64,000 bases of DNA from Flavobacterium resistens (lineage in GTDB: Bacteria > Bacteroidota > Bacteroidia > Flavobacteriales > Flavobacteriaceae): assembly GCF_900182645.1 (NCBI RefSeq), contig NZ_FXTA01000003.1:124001-188000 (forward strand). Direction: 5' to 3'. A program made the position numbers and the translations under genes. The notes under the pieces were generated by a model. It made no database searches and was not told the origin of the DNA. It was given only the letters and a program-made list of their open reading frames with translations. Positions 27,902 through 36,789 of the stretch are shown here, piece by piece (position 1 is the first letter of the stretch; every line of letters starts with the position of its first letter).

Positions 27902-30078
27902 ATTGTTTCATGTATTAAGTAATTTACAATCTTAAAGAGCTTAACCGGCTCAAAAGGCTTAATAATAATATCATTCATTCCTGATGAAAGTGCTTCGTCT
28001 GTAATTTCATCCTTATCAAAAGCAGTTAAAGCCACTATTGGTGTTTTTATTCCTTTTAAACGAATTCTTTTTGTTGTTTCAAAACCATTCATCAAAGGCA
28101 TATTTATATCCATCAAAATAAGATCAAAATCTTCTTTTTCTAAAATTTCCAAAGCAGCAAAACCATCATCTACAACTTTACAAGTGTAATTATTTTTTTC
28201 AATGATCTTTTTAGTAACCATTTGATTGATTAAATTATCTTCAACAACCAAAATTTTAAAGACATCATTCGAAGTTAAATCAACTTCAATATCCTCTATG
28301 ATTTTCTTCGTCTTTTGCGGGTCATGTTCAAACGGAATTACAAATGAAAAAGAAGTTCCCTGCCCTATATCGCTTTCAAGAGTAATATTGCTGCCAAAAA
28401 GCCCTAATAATCGTTTTACAATACTCAATCCAAGTCCTGTTCCTTGATAATCTTCCTCTTTTCTGCCAACCTGAACAAATTTTTCAAAAACTTTTCCTTG
28501 ATCTACAGTTGCAATTCCTACTCCATTATCTTTAATCAAAAAATCAAGGAAATAATTTTTTCCTTCAATTTTAGAAAGATCAACTTTTACTTCGACTTCT
28601 CCGTCTTTAGTAAATTTCAAAGCGTTGCTCACTAAGTTCATTAAAATTTGTGCAAGTCTTAATTTATCTCCAATCAAATACTCTGGTATATCCGGGTCGA
28701 CATAAACGTTGATTTTATTGTTGTTCTTTTGAGACAAAAAGGAAAGTGAGTTCTTGATTACTGTTATTTCATCCGAAATATTAAAAGTTAGATTTTCAAG
28801 CACTACTTTGTTTTCTTCAATTTTATTAATCTGCAAAATATCATTTACAAGCGATAATAAATATCTTGCAGAGAACTTGAGAGAACTCAAATGTTGGCTT
28901 CTTGATAATTCCTTGTGCTCTTCTAGAAGCATATTTGTAATTCCGACTACACCATACAGTGGTGTGCGCAATTCGTGACTTATAGTCGAGATAAATTGAG
29001 TTTTGAGCAATGAAGCTTCTTCTGCAATTTCTTTAGCCTGCAAAAGCTCTATATTGGCCTTTTTCTTTAAACGAATATTTTTAATTAAAGTGATAATTAA
29101 CAGTAATAGAATCAATGAAATTACGATAAACAATATCACAATTATTCTCGATTTCCTTAAACTATGATATTGTTCTATTTTTTCGCTTTCAATTTTGTCA
29201 ATTTGTCTTTTATACTCATCCAACTCACGATTAAAACCTGCAGTAGAAGCCTTCTTTACTTTTTCTTTATTTGTTATTTCATCTTTAATGCTGTTGTAAA
29301 TAACCAAGTTTTTGTAGGCATTCTCAAATTCGCCAATATTATTTAAAAATTTCGAATATTCTAAATGGGCATATAGCAAATCTGTAATTTCATCACTAGA
29401 TTTATCATAAGATGAAATTGCTTTCAAAAAGTATTTTTTTGCCTTTTCATTATCTTTCTCATGGCCCCAGTACATTCCGTTGAGAAAATTTAATGCAATA
29501 TCATCCGATTTCCCTTTTAAATCATTTTGATGATCATTAATATAGCGCAGATAAGGCAAACCTTCGCTATAATTTCCAATTTTGAAATAAGACCAAACTA
29601 TATTCAGATTTGTAATAGCAACTTCTTTCGCATATTTTTGATCCTTGCCAAATTTCAAAGATTCTTTGTAGTACCTAATTCCGTCAGTATACATTTTTTT
29701 TTCAAAAAAATAAAGATTACCCAAATTACTGGTAATCATCATTCTCATGCTAATAATATTGGAGTGTTTCGCGTAGAACAAGGCTTTTTTATAAAAGAAA
29801 GCCGCTTTATCAACTTCGCCTAATTCGTGAAAATTTATAGCAATTATGTTGTAATTTCTTGAAATTAAAGTATCATTTTTGAGATCAAATGCATATTTTA
29901 AAGCAATTCCAGATTTCTCTAAAGATTTTTCATAATTGGCATTATCCAAGTAGTCACAGGCCTGCTGAGTTAAATCATTAATTTTCGCCATTGATGCAGT
30001 ATTGCTCTGAGCCGGCGACTCATGGCAAAATATACTTAGGAAAATTAAAAAAAGAGAACAAAATCTATAATAAAGCAT
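27889..30078 (-). CDS. TPR-containing hybrid sensor histidine kinase
   Basis: A 729-residue sensor. A signal peptide (1-23) is followed by a tetratricopeptide-repeat region (about 30-290), one membrane helix (about 312-335), a HisKA domain with FISTISHELRTPLYG, a HATPase with DNGVGI and GTGLGLSIVKRLL, and a C-terminal receiver domain (about 605-725) with ILVVEDN and DLILMDINMPLMNG. There is no DNA-binding output domain, so a partner must exist elsewhere. The sensor part lies outside the inner membrane. It is divergent from a double-glycine leader peptide gene, a pairing worth noting but not proof of a link. Confidence 0.93.
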   Translation of the reverse strand: MLYYRFCSLFLIFLSIFCHESPAQSNTASMAKINDLTQQACDYLDNANYEKSLEKSGIALKYAFDLKNDTLISRNYNIIAINFHELGEVDKAAFFYKKALFYAKHSNIISMRMMITSNLGNLYFFEKKMYTDGIRYYKESLKFGKDQKYAKEVAITNLNIVWSYFKIGNYSEGLPYLRYINDHQNDLKGKSDDIALNFLNGMYWGHEKDNEKAKKYFLKAISSYDKSSDEITDLLYAHLEYSKFLNNIGEFENAYKNLVIYNSIKDEITNKEKVKKASTAGFNRELDEYKRQIDKIESEKIEQYHSLRKSRIIVILFIVISLILLLLIITLIKNIRLKKKANIELLQAKEIAEEASLLKTQFISTISHELRTPLYGVVGITNMLLEEHKELSRSQHLSSLKFSARYLLSLVNDILQINKIEENKVVLENLTFNISDEITVIKNSLSFLSQKNNNKINVYVDPDIPEYLIGDKLRLAQILMNLVSNALKFTKDGEVEVKVDLSKIEGKNYFLDFLIKDNGVGIATVDQGKVFEKFVQVGRKEEDYQGTGLGLSIVKRLLGLFGSNITLESDIGQGTSFSFVIPFEHDPQKTKKIIEDIEVDLTSNDVFKILVVEDNLINQMVTKKIIEKNNYTCKVVDDGFAALEILEKEDFDLILMDINMPLMNGFETTKRIRLKGIKTPIVALTAFDKDEITDEALSSGMNDIIIKPFEPVKLFKIVNYLIHETINAG

Positions 30079-30387
30079 AATTGGGGAAATCTTTATTCAA
30101 ATATTTATCATTACAATAATACGAAATAAAAGCAATTAATTAATTGCTAATGATTCTATAATCAGTTTTTTATATTTTATGTTAATAATATTCCGAAAGT
30201 CCTTAAAAGAAGATCATAATAATTTCTTTATTATAAAATTTGAGCTCTTATTGCATCGTATTGTCAAAAATTTTCATTCGATTTTTTCAGTAAAATATTA
30301 TAATAAATAAAAAATAATACTATTTTTAACAAAATAAAAGACACAAGCCCCAAGTGTTTAAGAGATTGGAGCATTAAAATCAAAATT
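30079..30387. other. AT-rich intergenic region between the hybrid kinase and the leader peptide gene
   Basis: This 309-bp divergent region holds a perfect 18-bp palindrome (AGCAATTAATTAATTGCT, 30131-30148) and a weak -7-like TATTTTTA at 30321-30328 ahead of the small gene. No other gene or RNA is supported. Confidence 0.5.
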
Positions 30388-30519
30388 ATGTTAGAAAATT
30401 TTAAAAAATTCGCAGAAACAGAAAAATTGACTAAAGCACAACAAAAATCAATAACAGGTGGTGACGCTCCAGAACCTGAAAGTGAAGAAAGCAGAAAAGG
30501 AAAAGTAGCAGCAAAATAA
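30388..30519 (+). CDS. Small double-glycine leader peptide (putative natural product or bacteriocin precursor)
   Basis: A 43-codon gene starting at ATG 30388. The N-terminal part (MLENFKKFAETEKLTKAQQK, then SITGG) looks like the amphipathic leader of Bacteroidetes GG-type precursors, with the cleavage site after Gly24-Gly25. The remaining 18 residues (DAPEPESEESRKGKVAAK) are highly charged, with no Cys, Thr or aromatic residue, so a lanthipeptide or thiopeptide-type core is unlikely. A strong terminator follows 50 bp later, so the gene is a separate unit. No peptidase-containing ABC exporter or modifying enzyme is nearby. Export by a C39-type transporter encoded elsewhere is inferred. Confidence 0.7.
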   Translation: MLENFKKFAETEKLTKAQQKSITGGDAPEPESEESRKGKVAAK

Positions 30520-30568
30520 ATTATTAGTTGCTATTTTCTTTCGCTCAAAGAAGTGAATAAAATAAGAA

Positions 30569-30595
30569 AGCCGTGAAAAAATATTTTTCACGGCT
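30569..30595 (+). terminator. Terminator after the leader peptide gene
   Basis: A perfect 12-bp stem AGCCGTGAAAAA / TTTTTCACGGCT with a 3-nt loop is followed by TTTATTTTA. It may also serve the convergent symporter gene. Confidence 0.85.
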
Positions 30596-30623
30596 TTTAT
30601 TTTACAAGAAACAAATTAAATAT

Positions 30624-31901
30624 TTACTCAATATTCAAACTCTCTTCTTTATTATTTTCCCATTGTCCTACAACAGAAGTAGCCAAGGCATTTCCTAAAA
30701 CATTTGTTGCACTTCTGAACATATCACAAAAATGATCGATAGGCAAAATTAACGCAATTCCTTCTACAGGAATATCAAACATTCCACAAGTAGCAGCTAC
30801 CACAACTAAACTTGCCCTTGGTACACCTGCAATTCCTTTACTAGTTAGCATTAAAACCAAAAGCATAACCATTTGTGTTCCTAAATCTAAATGAACGCCA
30901 TAAAACTGAGCAATAAAGATACTGGCAAATGTCATATACATCATACTTCCATCCAGATTGAACGAATAACCAAGCGGCAACATAAAAGAAACAATTTTAT
31001 CTTTTACACCAAAATCTTCTAATTCCTCTGTCAATTTTGGAAAAACAGCCTCACTACTTGTTGTTCCAAAAGCGATCGCTAATGGTCCTATGATACGTTT
31101 TAACAACTCTGTCATTCTTCCTTTTAAGAAAATATAACCAACTGCAATTAAAACTACCCAAAGTGTAGTTATTCCCACTAAAAATGATCCGAAGAATTTA
31201 AAATAAGTAATCACTAATTCTTCTGCATCTCTAATTGCAAATACTCCCGCAATCGCACCAAAAACTCCAATTGGAGCAAAATTCATCACATAATTTACCA
31301 TTTTCAAAACGATGTGCGAAGCTTTATCAAGTGCATTAATTACAGGTTTTACAGGACTTCCAATAGAAGCTGCAGCTAATCCGAAAAAGATTGAGAATAT
31401 TACGATTTGTAAAATTTCATTGGTAGCCATTGCTTCAAAAATACTTTTTGGAACAATATGTTCAACGAAATTCTCTACAGAAAGTGTTTTTGTTTTTCCA
31501 GTTACTTCTGTCGCTGCGGCCATATCAACGTGGCCTAATTTCAAACCTACGCCTGGCTCCAGGATATTTACATAAAATAATCCTATTAACAGTGATATAA
31601 ATGAAGCAGTAAAAAACCATCCAAGTGCCTTTCCGCCAATTCTTCCAACTGTTTTAATATCGCCAAGTTTTGCAATTCCAACTACTAGAGTTGTAAATAC
31701 TAAAGGCGAAATAATCATTTGGACCAATCGAATAAAAATGGTCGCCAACATTTTTATTTTGCTGCTAAAAGATTGTGCTGCTTCAGGAGAAATTGTAGCG
31801 TGCAATATAATTCCTAAAGTTGCCCCTAAGACCATTGCAATAATAATCTGACCTGTTAATCCTGAAAGAAATGATTTTTTTTTAGTTTCTGTAACTTGCA
31901 T
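30624..31901 (-). CDS. Dicarboxylate/amino acid:cation symporter (DAACS family)
   Basis: A 425-residue inner-membrane symporter of the GltP/DctA family with about eight membrane helices and two re-entrant loops. Signature segments are GTTSSEAVFPKL (the serine-rich hairpin), YSFNLDGSMMYMT and GIAGVPRASLVV. Glutamate, aspartate or C4-dicarboxylates driven by sodium or protons are the usual substrates; the sequence does not choose between them. It stands alone, with aroC 52 bp upstream on the same strand. Confidence 0.92.
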   Translation of the reverse strand: MQVTETKKKSFLSGLTGQIIIAMVLGATLGIILHATISPEAAQSFSSKIKMLATIFIRLVQMIISPLVFTTLVVGIAKLGDIKTVGRIGGKALGWFFTASFISLLIGLFYVNILEPGVGLKLGHVDMAAATEVTGKTKTLSVENFVEHIVPKSIFEAMATNEILQIVIFSIFFGLAAASIGSPVKPVINALDKASHIVLKMVNYVMNFAPIGVFGAIAGVFAIRDAEELVITYFKFFGSFLVGITTLWVVLIAVGYIFLKGRMTELLKRIIGPLAIAFGTTSSEAVFPKLTEELEDFGVKDKIVSFMLPLGYSFNLDGSMMYMTFASIFIAQFYGVHLDLGTQMVMLLVLMLTSKGIAGVPRASLVVVAATCGMFDIPVEGIALILPIDHFCDMFRSATNVLGNALATSVVGQWENNKEESLNIE

Positions 31902-31953
31902 TAATTGTTTGTTTTAAATTAAAATATTAAGACCCTCACTGCCTTAACTTTTA

Positions 31954-33012
31954 TTAATATGTTTTGTTGATTAAATAAAAATCAGCCAAAACAATTGCGG
32001 CCATTGCTTCAACAATTGGCACTGCACGAGGTACTACACATGGATCATGACGGCCTTTTCCTGTCATTGGTGTAATATTTCCTTTATTATCTAATGAATC
32101 TTGTGTCTGCATAATAGTGGCAACAGGTTTGAAAGCTACTCTAAAGTAAATATCCATTCCATTGCTGATTCCTCCTTGAATTCCTCCTGAAAGATTCGTT
32201 TTTGTACTTCCGTCCGAATTGTACAAATCGTTGTGTTCGCTTCCTTTCATTTCAGAACCTGAAAATCCACTGCCGTATTCAAAGCCTTTTACAGCATTTA
32301 TCGAAAGCATTGCTTTTCCTAATTCGGCATGCAGTTTGTCAAAAACCGGTTCACCAAGACCAACTGGCACATTCTGAATCACGCATGAAACAACACCACC
32401 GACAGTATCGCCTTGCTTGCGGATATCACGAATATATTCTTCCATAATCGCAGCTGATTTTTCATCTGGACAACGAACTGGATTGCTTTCTATTTTCGAA
32501 AAATCTAAATCTTGATAAGGAGTATCCAAATGAATTGGACCTACTGAAGAAACATAAGCATTAATCTTAATCTCGGGCAACATTTGTTTTGCAATTGCTC
32601 CTGCAACCACTCGGCTTGCCGTTTCACGTGCTGAGCTTCTTCCGCCTCCACGGTAATCTCGAAAGCCATATTTTTGATCATATACATAATCAGCATGACT
32701 TGGTCTGTAATTATCTTTTATATGCGAGTAATCGTCAGATTTTTGATTGGTATTCGGAATAATAAAACCTATTGGGGTTCCTGTAGTTTTTCCTTCAAAA
32801 ATTCCAGATAAAAACTGAACTGCATCTGGTTCTTTTCTTTGTGTTACAATTGCCGATTGTCCCGGTTTTCTTCGAGACATTTCAACTTCGATTGCTTCAA
32901 AATCAAGCTCAATTCCTGATGGACATCCATCAATAATACCGCCTAAAGCCTCGCCGTGTGATTCGCCAAATGTTGTAACTCTATATAATGTGCCGTAGCT
33001 ATTTCCTGCCAT
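31954..33012 (-). CDS. aroC: Chorismate synthase
   Basis: A 352-residue FMN-dependent enzyme making chorismate from 5-enolpyruvylshikimate-3-phosphate, the last step of the shikimate pathway. The three family signatures are present: [14 protein letters not shown] near the start, [18 protein letters not shown] in the middle and the [16 protein letters not shown] region. The length is usual. A -7 box TACATTTG on the minus strand at 33034-33027 would give a very short leader. It may be co-transcribed with the downstream symporter. Confidence 0.97.
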   Translation of the reverse strand: MAGNSYGTLYRVTTFGESHGEALGGIIDGCPSGIELDFEAIEVEMSRRKPGQSAIVTQRKEPDAVQFLSGIFEGKTTGTPIGFIIPNTNQKSDDYSHIKDNYRPSHADYVYDQKYGFRDYRGGGRSSARETASRVVAGAIAKQMLPEIKINAYVSSVGPIHLDTPYQDLDFSKIESNPVRCPDEKSAAIMEEYIRDIRKQGDTVGGVVSCVIQNVPVGLGEPVFDKLHAELGKAMLSINAVKGFEYGSGFSGSEMKGSEHNDLYNSDGSTKTNLSGGIQGGISNGMDIYFRVAFKPVATIMQTQDSLDNKGNITPMTGKGRHDPCVVPRAVPIVEAMAAIVLADFYLINKTY

Positions 33013-33198
33013 GTTATTTGTTTTAGCAAATGTAAGTTTTATGAATTAAATTAAAAAATATAAAATTGTGATTATTAAATAAAGGTTAAGCCGTTTAAAA
33101 ATCATAATTTATTAAAATTGACCTCAAATTGATAACCTTTTGATAAAATAAATCCAGCGTTTGTTTCTTTTATTTGCTAAACTTCAAATCACGAAAAA

Positions 33199-34050
33199 TT
33201 GAAAAAAAGAAATGTCGAACTGGTCATTATTTCTGATGTCCATTTGGGAACTTACGGAAGCCACGCCAAGGAATTAAACAACTATTTATCAAGCATTAAA
33301 CCTAAAACATTAGTTTTAAATGGAGATATTATTGATGCCTGGCAATTTCGAAAATCATACTTCCCAAAAGCACATTTAAGAGTAATTCAACGAATAATCG
33401 GGATGGCTTCAAAAGGTACAAAAGTCTATTATATCACTGGAAACCATGATGAAATTCTTCGAAAATTCAGCGATATGAACATGGGAAATTTTTCTCTAGT
33501 CGATAAATTAGTTTTGGAGTTAGATGATAAAAAAGCGTGGATTTTTCACGGCGACGTTTTTGATGCCTCGGTACAACACTCCAAATGGATTGCAAAATTA
33601 GGCGGATTAGGTTACGATTATTTGATCCTTACAAATCGTTTTGCAAACTGGTGTCTGACAAAACTAGGAAGAGAACCTTACTCATTCTCAAAAAAAATAA
33701 AAGCCAGCGTAAAAAAAGCAGTAAAATTCATTTCGGACTTTGAAACCACGGCAACCGATTTGGCTATTGAAAAAAAATACGACTACGTTATCTGCGGTCA
33801 CATTCATGAGCCAAAAATAGCAGCCATAGAAAATAAGCACGGATCTACTTTATATTTAAATTCTGGTGATTGGGTTGAAAATCTGACAGCTTTAGAATAT
33901 CATAAAAAACGCTGGAAATTATACACTTACGAAAAAAACAATTTTACCGAAGAAGAAAATTTATTTGAAATGGAAGATAATCTTACTTCTCAATTACTGA
34001 CTTCAATAGTTGAAAAAGAAGCCGCTAAATTAAAAAAAGGCAATATTTAA
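33199..34050 (+). CDS. LpxH-like metallophosphoesterase (UDP-2,3-diacylglucosamine diphosphatase family)
   Basis: A 283-residue calcineurin-type phosphoesterase. Metal-binding motifs are SDVHLG (residues 13-18), NGDIIDAW, GNHDE and GHIHEP. The family hydrolyses UDP-2,3-diacylglucosamine to lipid X in lipid A synthesis, though some members are uncharacterised phosphatases. The start is TTG at 33199: the upstream in-frame stop is at 33178-33180, and no ATG lies between it and the SDVHLG motif, so TTG is the only reasonable start. The C-terminal 40 residues are charged and beyond the core fold. Confidence 0.85.
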   Translation: MKKRNVELVIISDVHLGTYGSHAKELNNYLSSIKPKTLVLNGDIIDAWQFRKSYFPKAHLRVIQRIIGMASKGTKVYYITGNHDEILRKFSDMNMGNFSLVDKLVLELDDKKAWIFHGDVFDASVQHSKWIAKLGGLGYDYLILTNRFANWCLTKLGREPYSFSKKIKASVKKAVKFISDFETTATDLAIEKKYDYVICGHIHEPKIAAIENKHGSTLYLNSGDWVENLTALEYHKKRWKLYTYEKNNFTEEENLFEMEDNLTSQLLTSIVEKEAAKLKKGNI

Positions 34051-34149
34051 CAGACTTTACAACTGATTTACAAAATTCGGTTTTCATAAAAATGTAAATT
34101 ATATAACAATTTTCAAAAATCTTATACGTTCTATAGGTAGTTGTAATTA

Positions 34150-34157
34150 TACATTTG
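34150..34157 (+). promoter_or_regulatory. -7 box of the small outer-membrane protein gene
   Basis: TACATTTG matches TAnnTTTG and lies 24 nt before the ATG at 34181. A properly spaced TTG was not seen. Confidence 0.45.
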
Positions 34158-34180
34158 AAAAAATTAATTGAATCATTTTT

Positions 34181-34678
34181 ATGAAAAAAATCATTTTATC
34201 AGCCATTATGCTATTAGGTTTAGCATTTACGGCTCATTCACAAGACATTGCTAAAAATGCGTTAGGTTTGCGTCTAGGCGACAATAACGGTTTTGGAGGA
34301 GAAGTATCTTATCAAAGAGGATTAAATCAAAAAAACAGACTAGAATTTGATTTAGGCTGGAGAAATAGCAGTGACGTAGACGCTATTAAAGGTGTTGCAC
34401 TTTATCAATGGGTTTGGAATATAGACGGAGGTTTTAATTGGTACGCTGGTGTTGGTGGAGGACTTGCTGCTTGGGATCACGATTATTACAACGGAAATGT
34501 AAAATATAATGACAGCGGAACGTATGTTTTTGCCGCAGGAGATATCGGAATCGAATATGGTTTTAAAGAAGTGCCAATTCTTTTATCATTAGATGCAAGA
34601 CCAGAGATTGGTTCTGGATATTATGACGATGATAATTTCGGATTTGATGTTGGTTTAGGAATCAAATTCAAATTCTAA
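34181..34678 (+). CDS. Small outer-membrane beta-barrel-like protein
   Basis: A 165-residue protein with a signal peptide (MKKIILSAIMLLGLAFTAHSQ) and a mature part of alternating beta strands rich in Gly, Tyr and Asp, ending in the aromatic KFKF. This pattern fits an eight-stranded outer-membrane barrel. No specific function is recognisable. It is monocistronic, with a -7 box upstream and a terminator downstream. Confidence 0.8.
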   Translation: MKKIILSAIMLLGLAFTAHSQDIAKNALGLRLGDNNGFGGEVSYQRGLNQKNRLEFDLGWRNSSDVDAIKGVALYQWVWNIDGGFNWYAGVGGGLAAWDHDYYNGNVKYNDSGTYVFAAGDIGIEYGFKEVPILLSLDARPEIGSGYYDDDNFGFDVGLGIKFKF

Positions 34679-34704
34679 ATAAAAATAAAAAATAATTGTA
34701 AAAG

Positions 34705-34740
34705 AAAACCTGTCGTTTTAATTGCGACAGGTTTTTTTTT
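34705..34740 (+). terminator. Terminator after the beta-barrel gene
   Basis: An 11-bp perfect stem AAAACCTGTCG / CGACAGGTTTT is followed by a run of nine T residues. Confidence 0.9.
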
Positions 34741-34750
34741 GTTTTATTAG

Positions 34751-34815
34751 GTCATCCTGAACAAAGTCAAAGGTCTTAATGGTAACCAAAGGACTTCGAC
34801 TTCGCTCAGCCTGAC
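34751..34815. repeat. Imperfect palindromic element
   Basis: The left end GTCATCCTGAACAAAGTC and the complement of the right end (GTCAGGCTGAGCGAAGTC) match at most positions, forming a 65-bp imperfect inverted repeat. The arm resembles dispersed palindromes I recall from flavobacterial genomes. No gene is present. Confidence 0.55.
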
Positions 34816-34835
34816 ATTTACTCAATAACTTTTCA

Positions 34836-34933
34836 CTAATTACTAAGAGCTAATTACTAAGAGCTAATTACTAAGAACTAATTACTAAGGACTAATTACT
34901 AAGAGCTAATTACTAAGGACTAATTACTTAATA
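34836..34933. repeat. 14-bp tandem repeat, seven copies
   Basis: The unit CTAATTACTAAGAG repeats seven times without gaps; variation is mostly in the last few bases (GAG, GAA, GGA). The last unit covers the stop codon (34924-34926) of the minus-strand lipoprotein gene. Confidence 0.9.
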
Positions 34934-35346
34934 ATAATTTCTTTTTTAGAGTGTACTTTTACGACAGTATAAGGATATGAAATAACCTGCATTACCATTG
35001 CATCTGGCGCTGGACTGTTTTCCTTCACCGTAATGATAATATTTTTATCAGTTTCTTCTACTTTCTCAACGCCAATAGAATAACCACTTGTGCTTTTTTC
35101 TCCCATATTTAAAATAATATAGTTCGAATTGCTAATATCGGTCTGTTTCATCTTACTAGCTAAAAGCGGATCGTTTTCAAGCATTTTAATTTCGTTAGGT
35201 TCAGTCAAAATTTCAAAAAACTTGATATTGCCACCGCCATCTGACTGCTCCGTCAAAACCTCATATAGCGCGGTTGAATTCGAAGATTTTTTCGCTCCAC
35301 ACGAAATCAAAACAAAAATCACTAAAACTGAAATTATCTTTTTCAT
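34924..35346 (-). CDS. Lipoprotein with a PrcB-like C-terminal domain
   Basis: A 140-residue lipoprotein with lipobox Cys16 (FVLISC). The C-terminal half (about 75-140) matches the PrcB_C type: GEKSTSGYSI followed by ITVKENSPAPDAMVMQ and a final strand PYTVVKVHSK. The name comes from a protease-complex component in Treponema; the role in flavobacteria is unknown. Its stop codon lies inside the tandem repeat at 34836-34933, so the last codons border repeat DNA. Confidence 0.8.
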   Translation of the reverse strand: MKKIISVLVIFVLISCGAKKSSNSTALYEVLTEQSDGGGNIKFFEILTEPNEIKMLENDPLLASKMKQTDISNSNYIILNMGEKSTSGYSIGVEKVEETDKNIIITVKENSPAPDAMVMQVISYPYTVVKVHSKKEIIIK

Positions 35347-35369
35347 GCATTAAATTATTAAATTGATGT

Positions 35370-36506
35370 TTATTCTTTATAATCGTCAATTGCTTTTTGA
35401 TATAACGCTTCATACTTTGGAAGTATATTTTTAATATCAAATTTCTTAGCAACTTCCAGCGCATTCTTTTTAAATTCTTTTAGCGTTGCATCATCTTTTA
35501 AAATCTTGATCGCATTTGCAGCCATTTCATCAACATTTCCAACATTGCTCAAATAACCCGAAACACCATCAAAATTCACTTCAGGCAAACCGCCAGAGTT
35601 ACTTGAAATTACCGGAACACCAAGTGCCATTGCTTCCAAAGCAGCTAAACCAAAACTTTCTGTTTCCGAAGGAAGCAAAAATAAATCGGTCATACATAAA
35701 ATCTTATCAATTTCATTACTGTTTCCAAAGAAAATCACTTTGTCGTAAATGCCCAATTCCATACATAGAACTTCCGCTTTTTCCTTTTCAGGACCGTCAC
35801 CCACCATCATCAGTTTAGCAGGCATTTCTTTCTGGATATTATAAAAAATCTTAATAATATCCGGAATACGTTTTACCTTTCTAAAATTACTAATGTGTGT
35901 CACAATGCGCTCATTTTCCTTCGCCATAACATAACGATGACAAGGTGCATCTGGATCTTTTACCACTTTATCCAATTCGATAAAATTCGGAATCACCTTA
36001 ATTTTGTTCTTAATCTTAAACAATTTCAAAGTATCATCTTTCAAACTCTGAGAAACCGAAGTCACATAATCTGATTTATTAATACTAAAAGTCACCGCAG
36101 GTTTATAAAAAGGATGATTTCCAACCAAAGTAATATCAGTTCCGTGAAGCGTAGTAATCATTGGAAGATTAATTCCTTCGTTTTTCAACATTTGCTTTGC
36201 CATATAACCCGCATATGCGTGTGGAATTGCATAATGCACATGTAAAACCTCAATTTTATAGAGTTTCACCATATCAACCAATTTGCTCGATAAAGCCAAT
36301 TCATAAGGCTGATAATGAAAAAGAGGATATTCAGGAACGTTAACTTCGTGATAATGAACATTGGCGTTCAAAAGTGCCAGTCTCACCGGCTGACTGTAAG
36401 TTATAAAATGTATTTCGTGTCCACGTCTGGCTAATTCGAGACCTAACTCAGTGGCTACTACCCCACTACCGCCAAACGTTGGATAACAAACTATTGCTAT
36501 TTTCAT
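35370..36506 (-). CDS. bshA: N-acetyl-alpha-D-glucosaminyl L-malate synthase
   Basis: A 378-residue GT4 glycosyltransferase that joins UDP-GlcNAc to L-malate, the first step of bacillithiol synthesis. Diagnostic segments are MKIAIVCYPTFGGSGVVATE, HVHYAIPHAYAGYMAK, THISNFRKVKR and the nucleotide-sugar motif ESFGLAALEAMALGVPV. The length is usual for BshA. The bshB and bshC genes are not visible here. A -7-like TATTTTTG lies on the minus strand at 36542-36535, 29 nt before the ATG. Confidence 0.94.
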   Translation of the reverse strand: MKIAIVCYPTFGGSGVVATELGLELARRGHEIHFITYSQPVRLALLNANVHYHEVNVPEYPLFHYQPYELALSSKLVDMVKLYKIEVLHVHYAIPHAYAGYMAKQMLKNEGINLPMITTLHGTDITLVGNHPFYKPAVTFSINKSDYVTSVSQSLKDDTLKLFKIKNKIKVIPNFIELDKVVKDPDAPCHRYVMAKENERIVTHISNFRKVKRIPDIIKIFYNIQKEMPAKLMMVGDGPEKEKAEVLCMELGIYDKVIFFGNSNEIDKILCMTDLFLLPSETESFGLAALEAMALGVPVISSNSGGLPEVNFDGVSGYLSNVGNVDEMAANAIKILKDDATLKEFKKNALEVAKKFDIKNILPKYEALYQKAIDDYKE

Positions 36507-36678
36507 GTATTAAATTTAATTCTACGAAAATACTCAAAAATAGCGTTTAATTGACCGTTTCGTTTGTTAGATTTTCGTAAATCTTAGATTCCTCAGAGTA
36601 TTAAGCTGTTAGAATTCACAACATAAAATCTCTTGTTTTTTATCAGGAGCAGAAAAATCTATTTTCATAAGAAAGTCC

Positions 36679-36746
36679 AGTCCCGCTGTCCGCTATATCT
36701 TTTGTGCCGAACCCCGGCACAAAAGGATACCACTTCCATCGGGGCT
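36679..36746. repeat. Structured palindromic element with flanking direct repeats
   Basis: The core is an 11-bp stem (36699-36709 with 36715-36725) around CTTTTGTGCCG. The outer ends AGTCCCG and CGGGGCT also pair, with one G-T. The more GC-rich stretch stands out from its surroundings. Near-identical 12-13-bp sequences, ATAAGAAAGTCCA (36667) and ATAAGAAATCCA (36768), flank it like target-site or repeat ends. No coding capacity is evident. It may be a small mobile (MITE/REP-like) element. Confidence 0.55.
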
Positions 36747-36789
36747 AGATGAAAAGTTTTTGTTTTTATAAGAAATCCATTTAAAAGAT

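Noticed and set aside
30131..30148. 18-bp AT palindrome as an operator
   Set aside because: Perfect but made only of AT-rich repeats, which arise often in this composition; kept as a note only.
34836..34933. CRISPR array
   Set aside because: The units are contiguous 14-bp tandem copies without spacers, and no cas gene is present.
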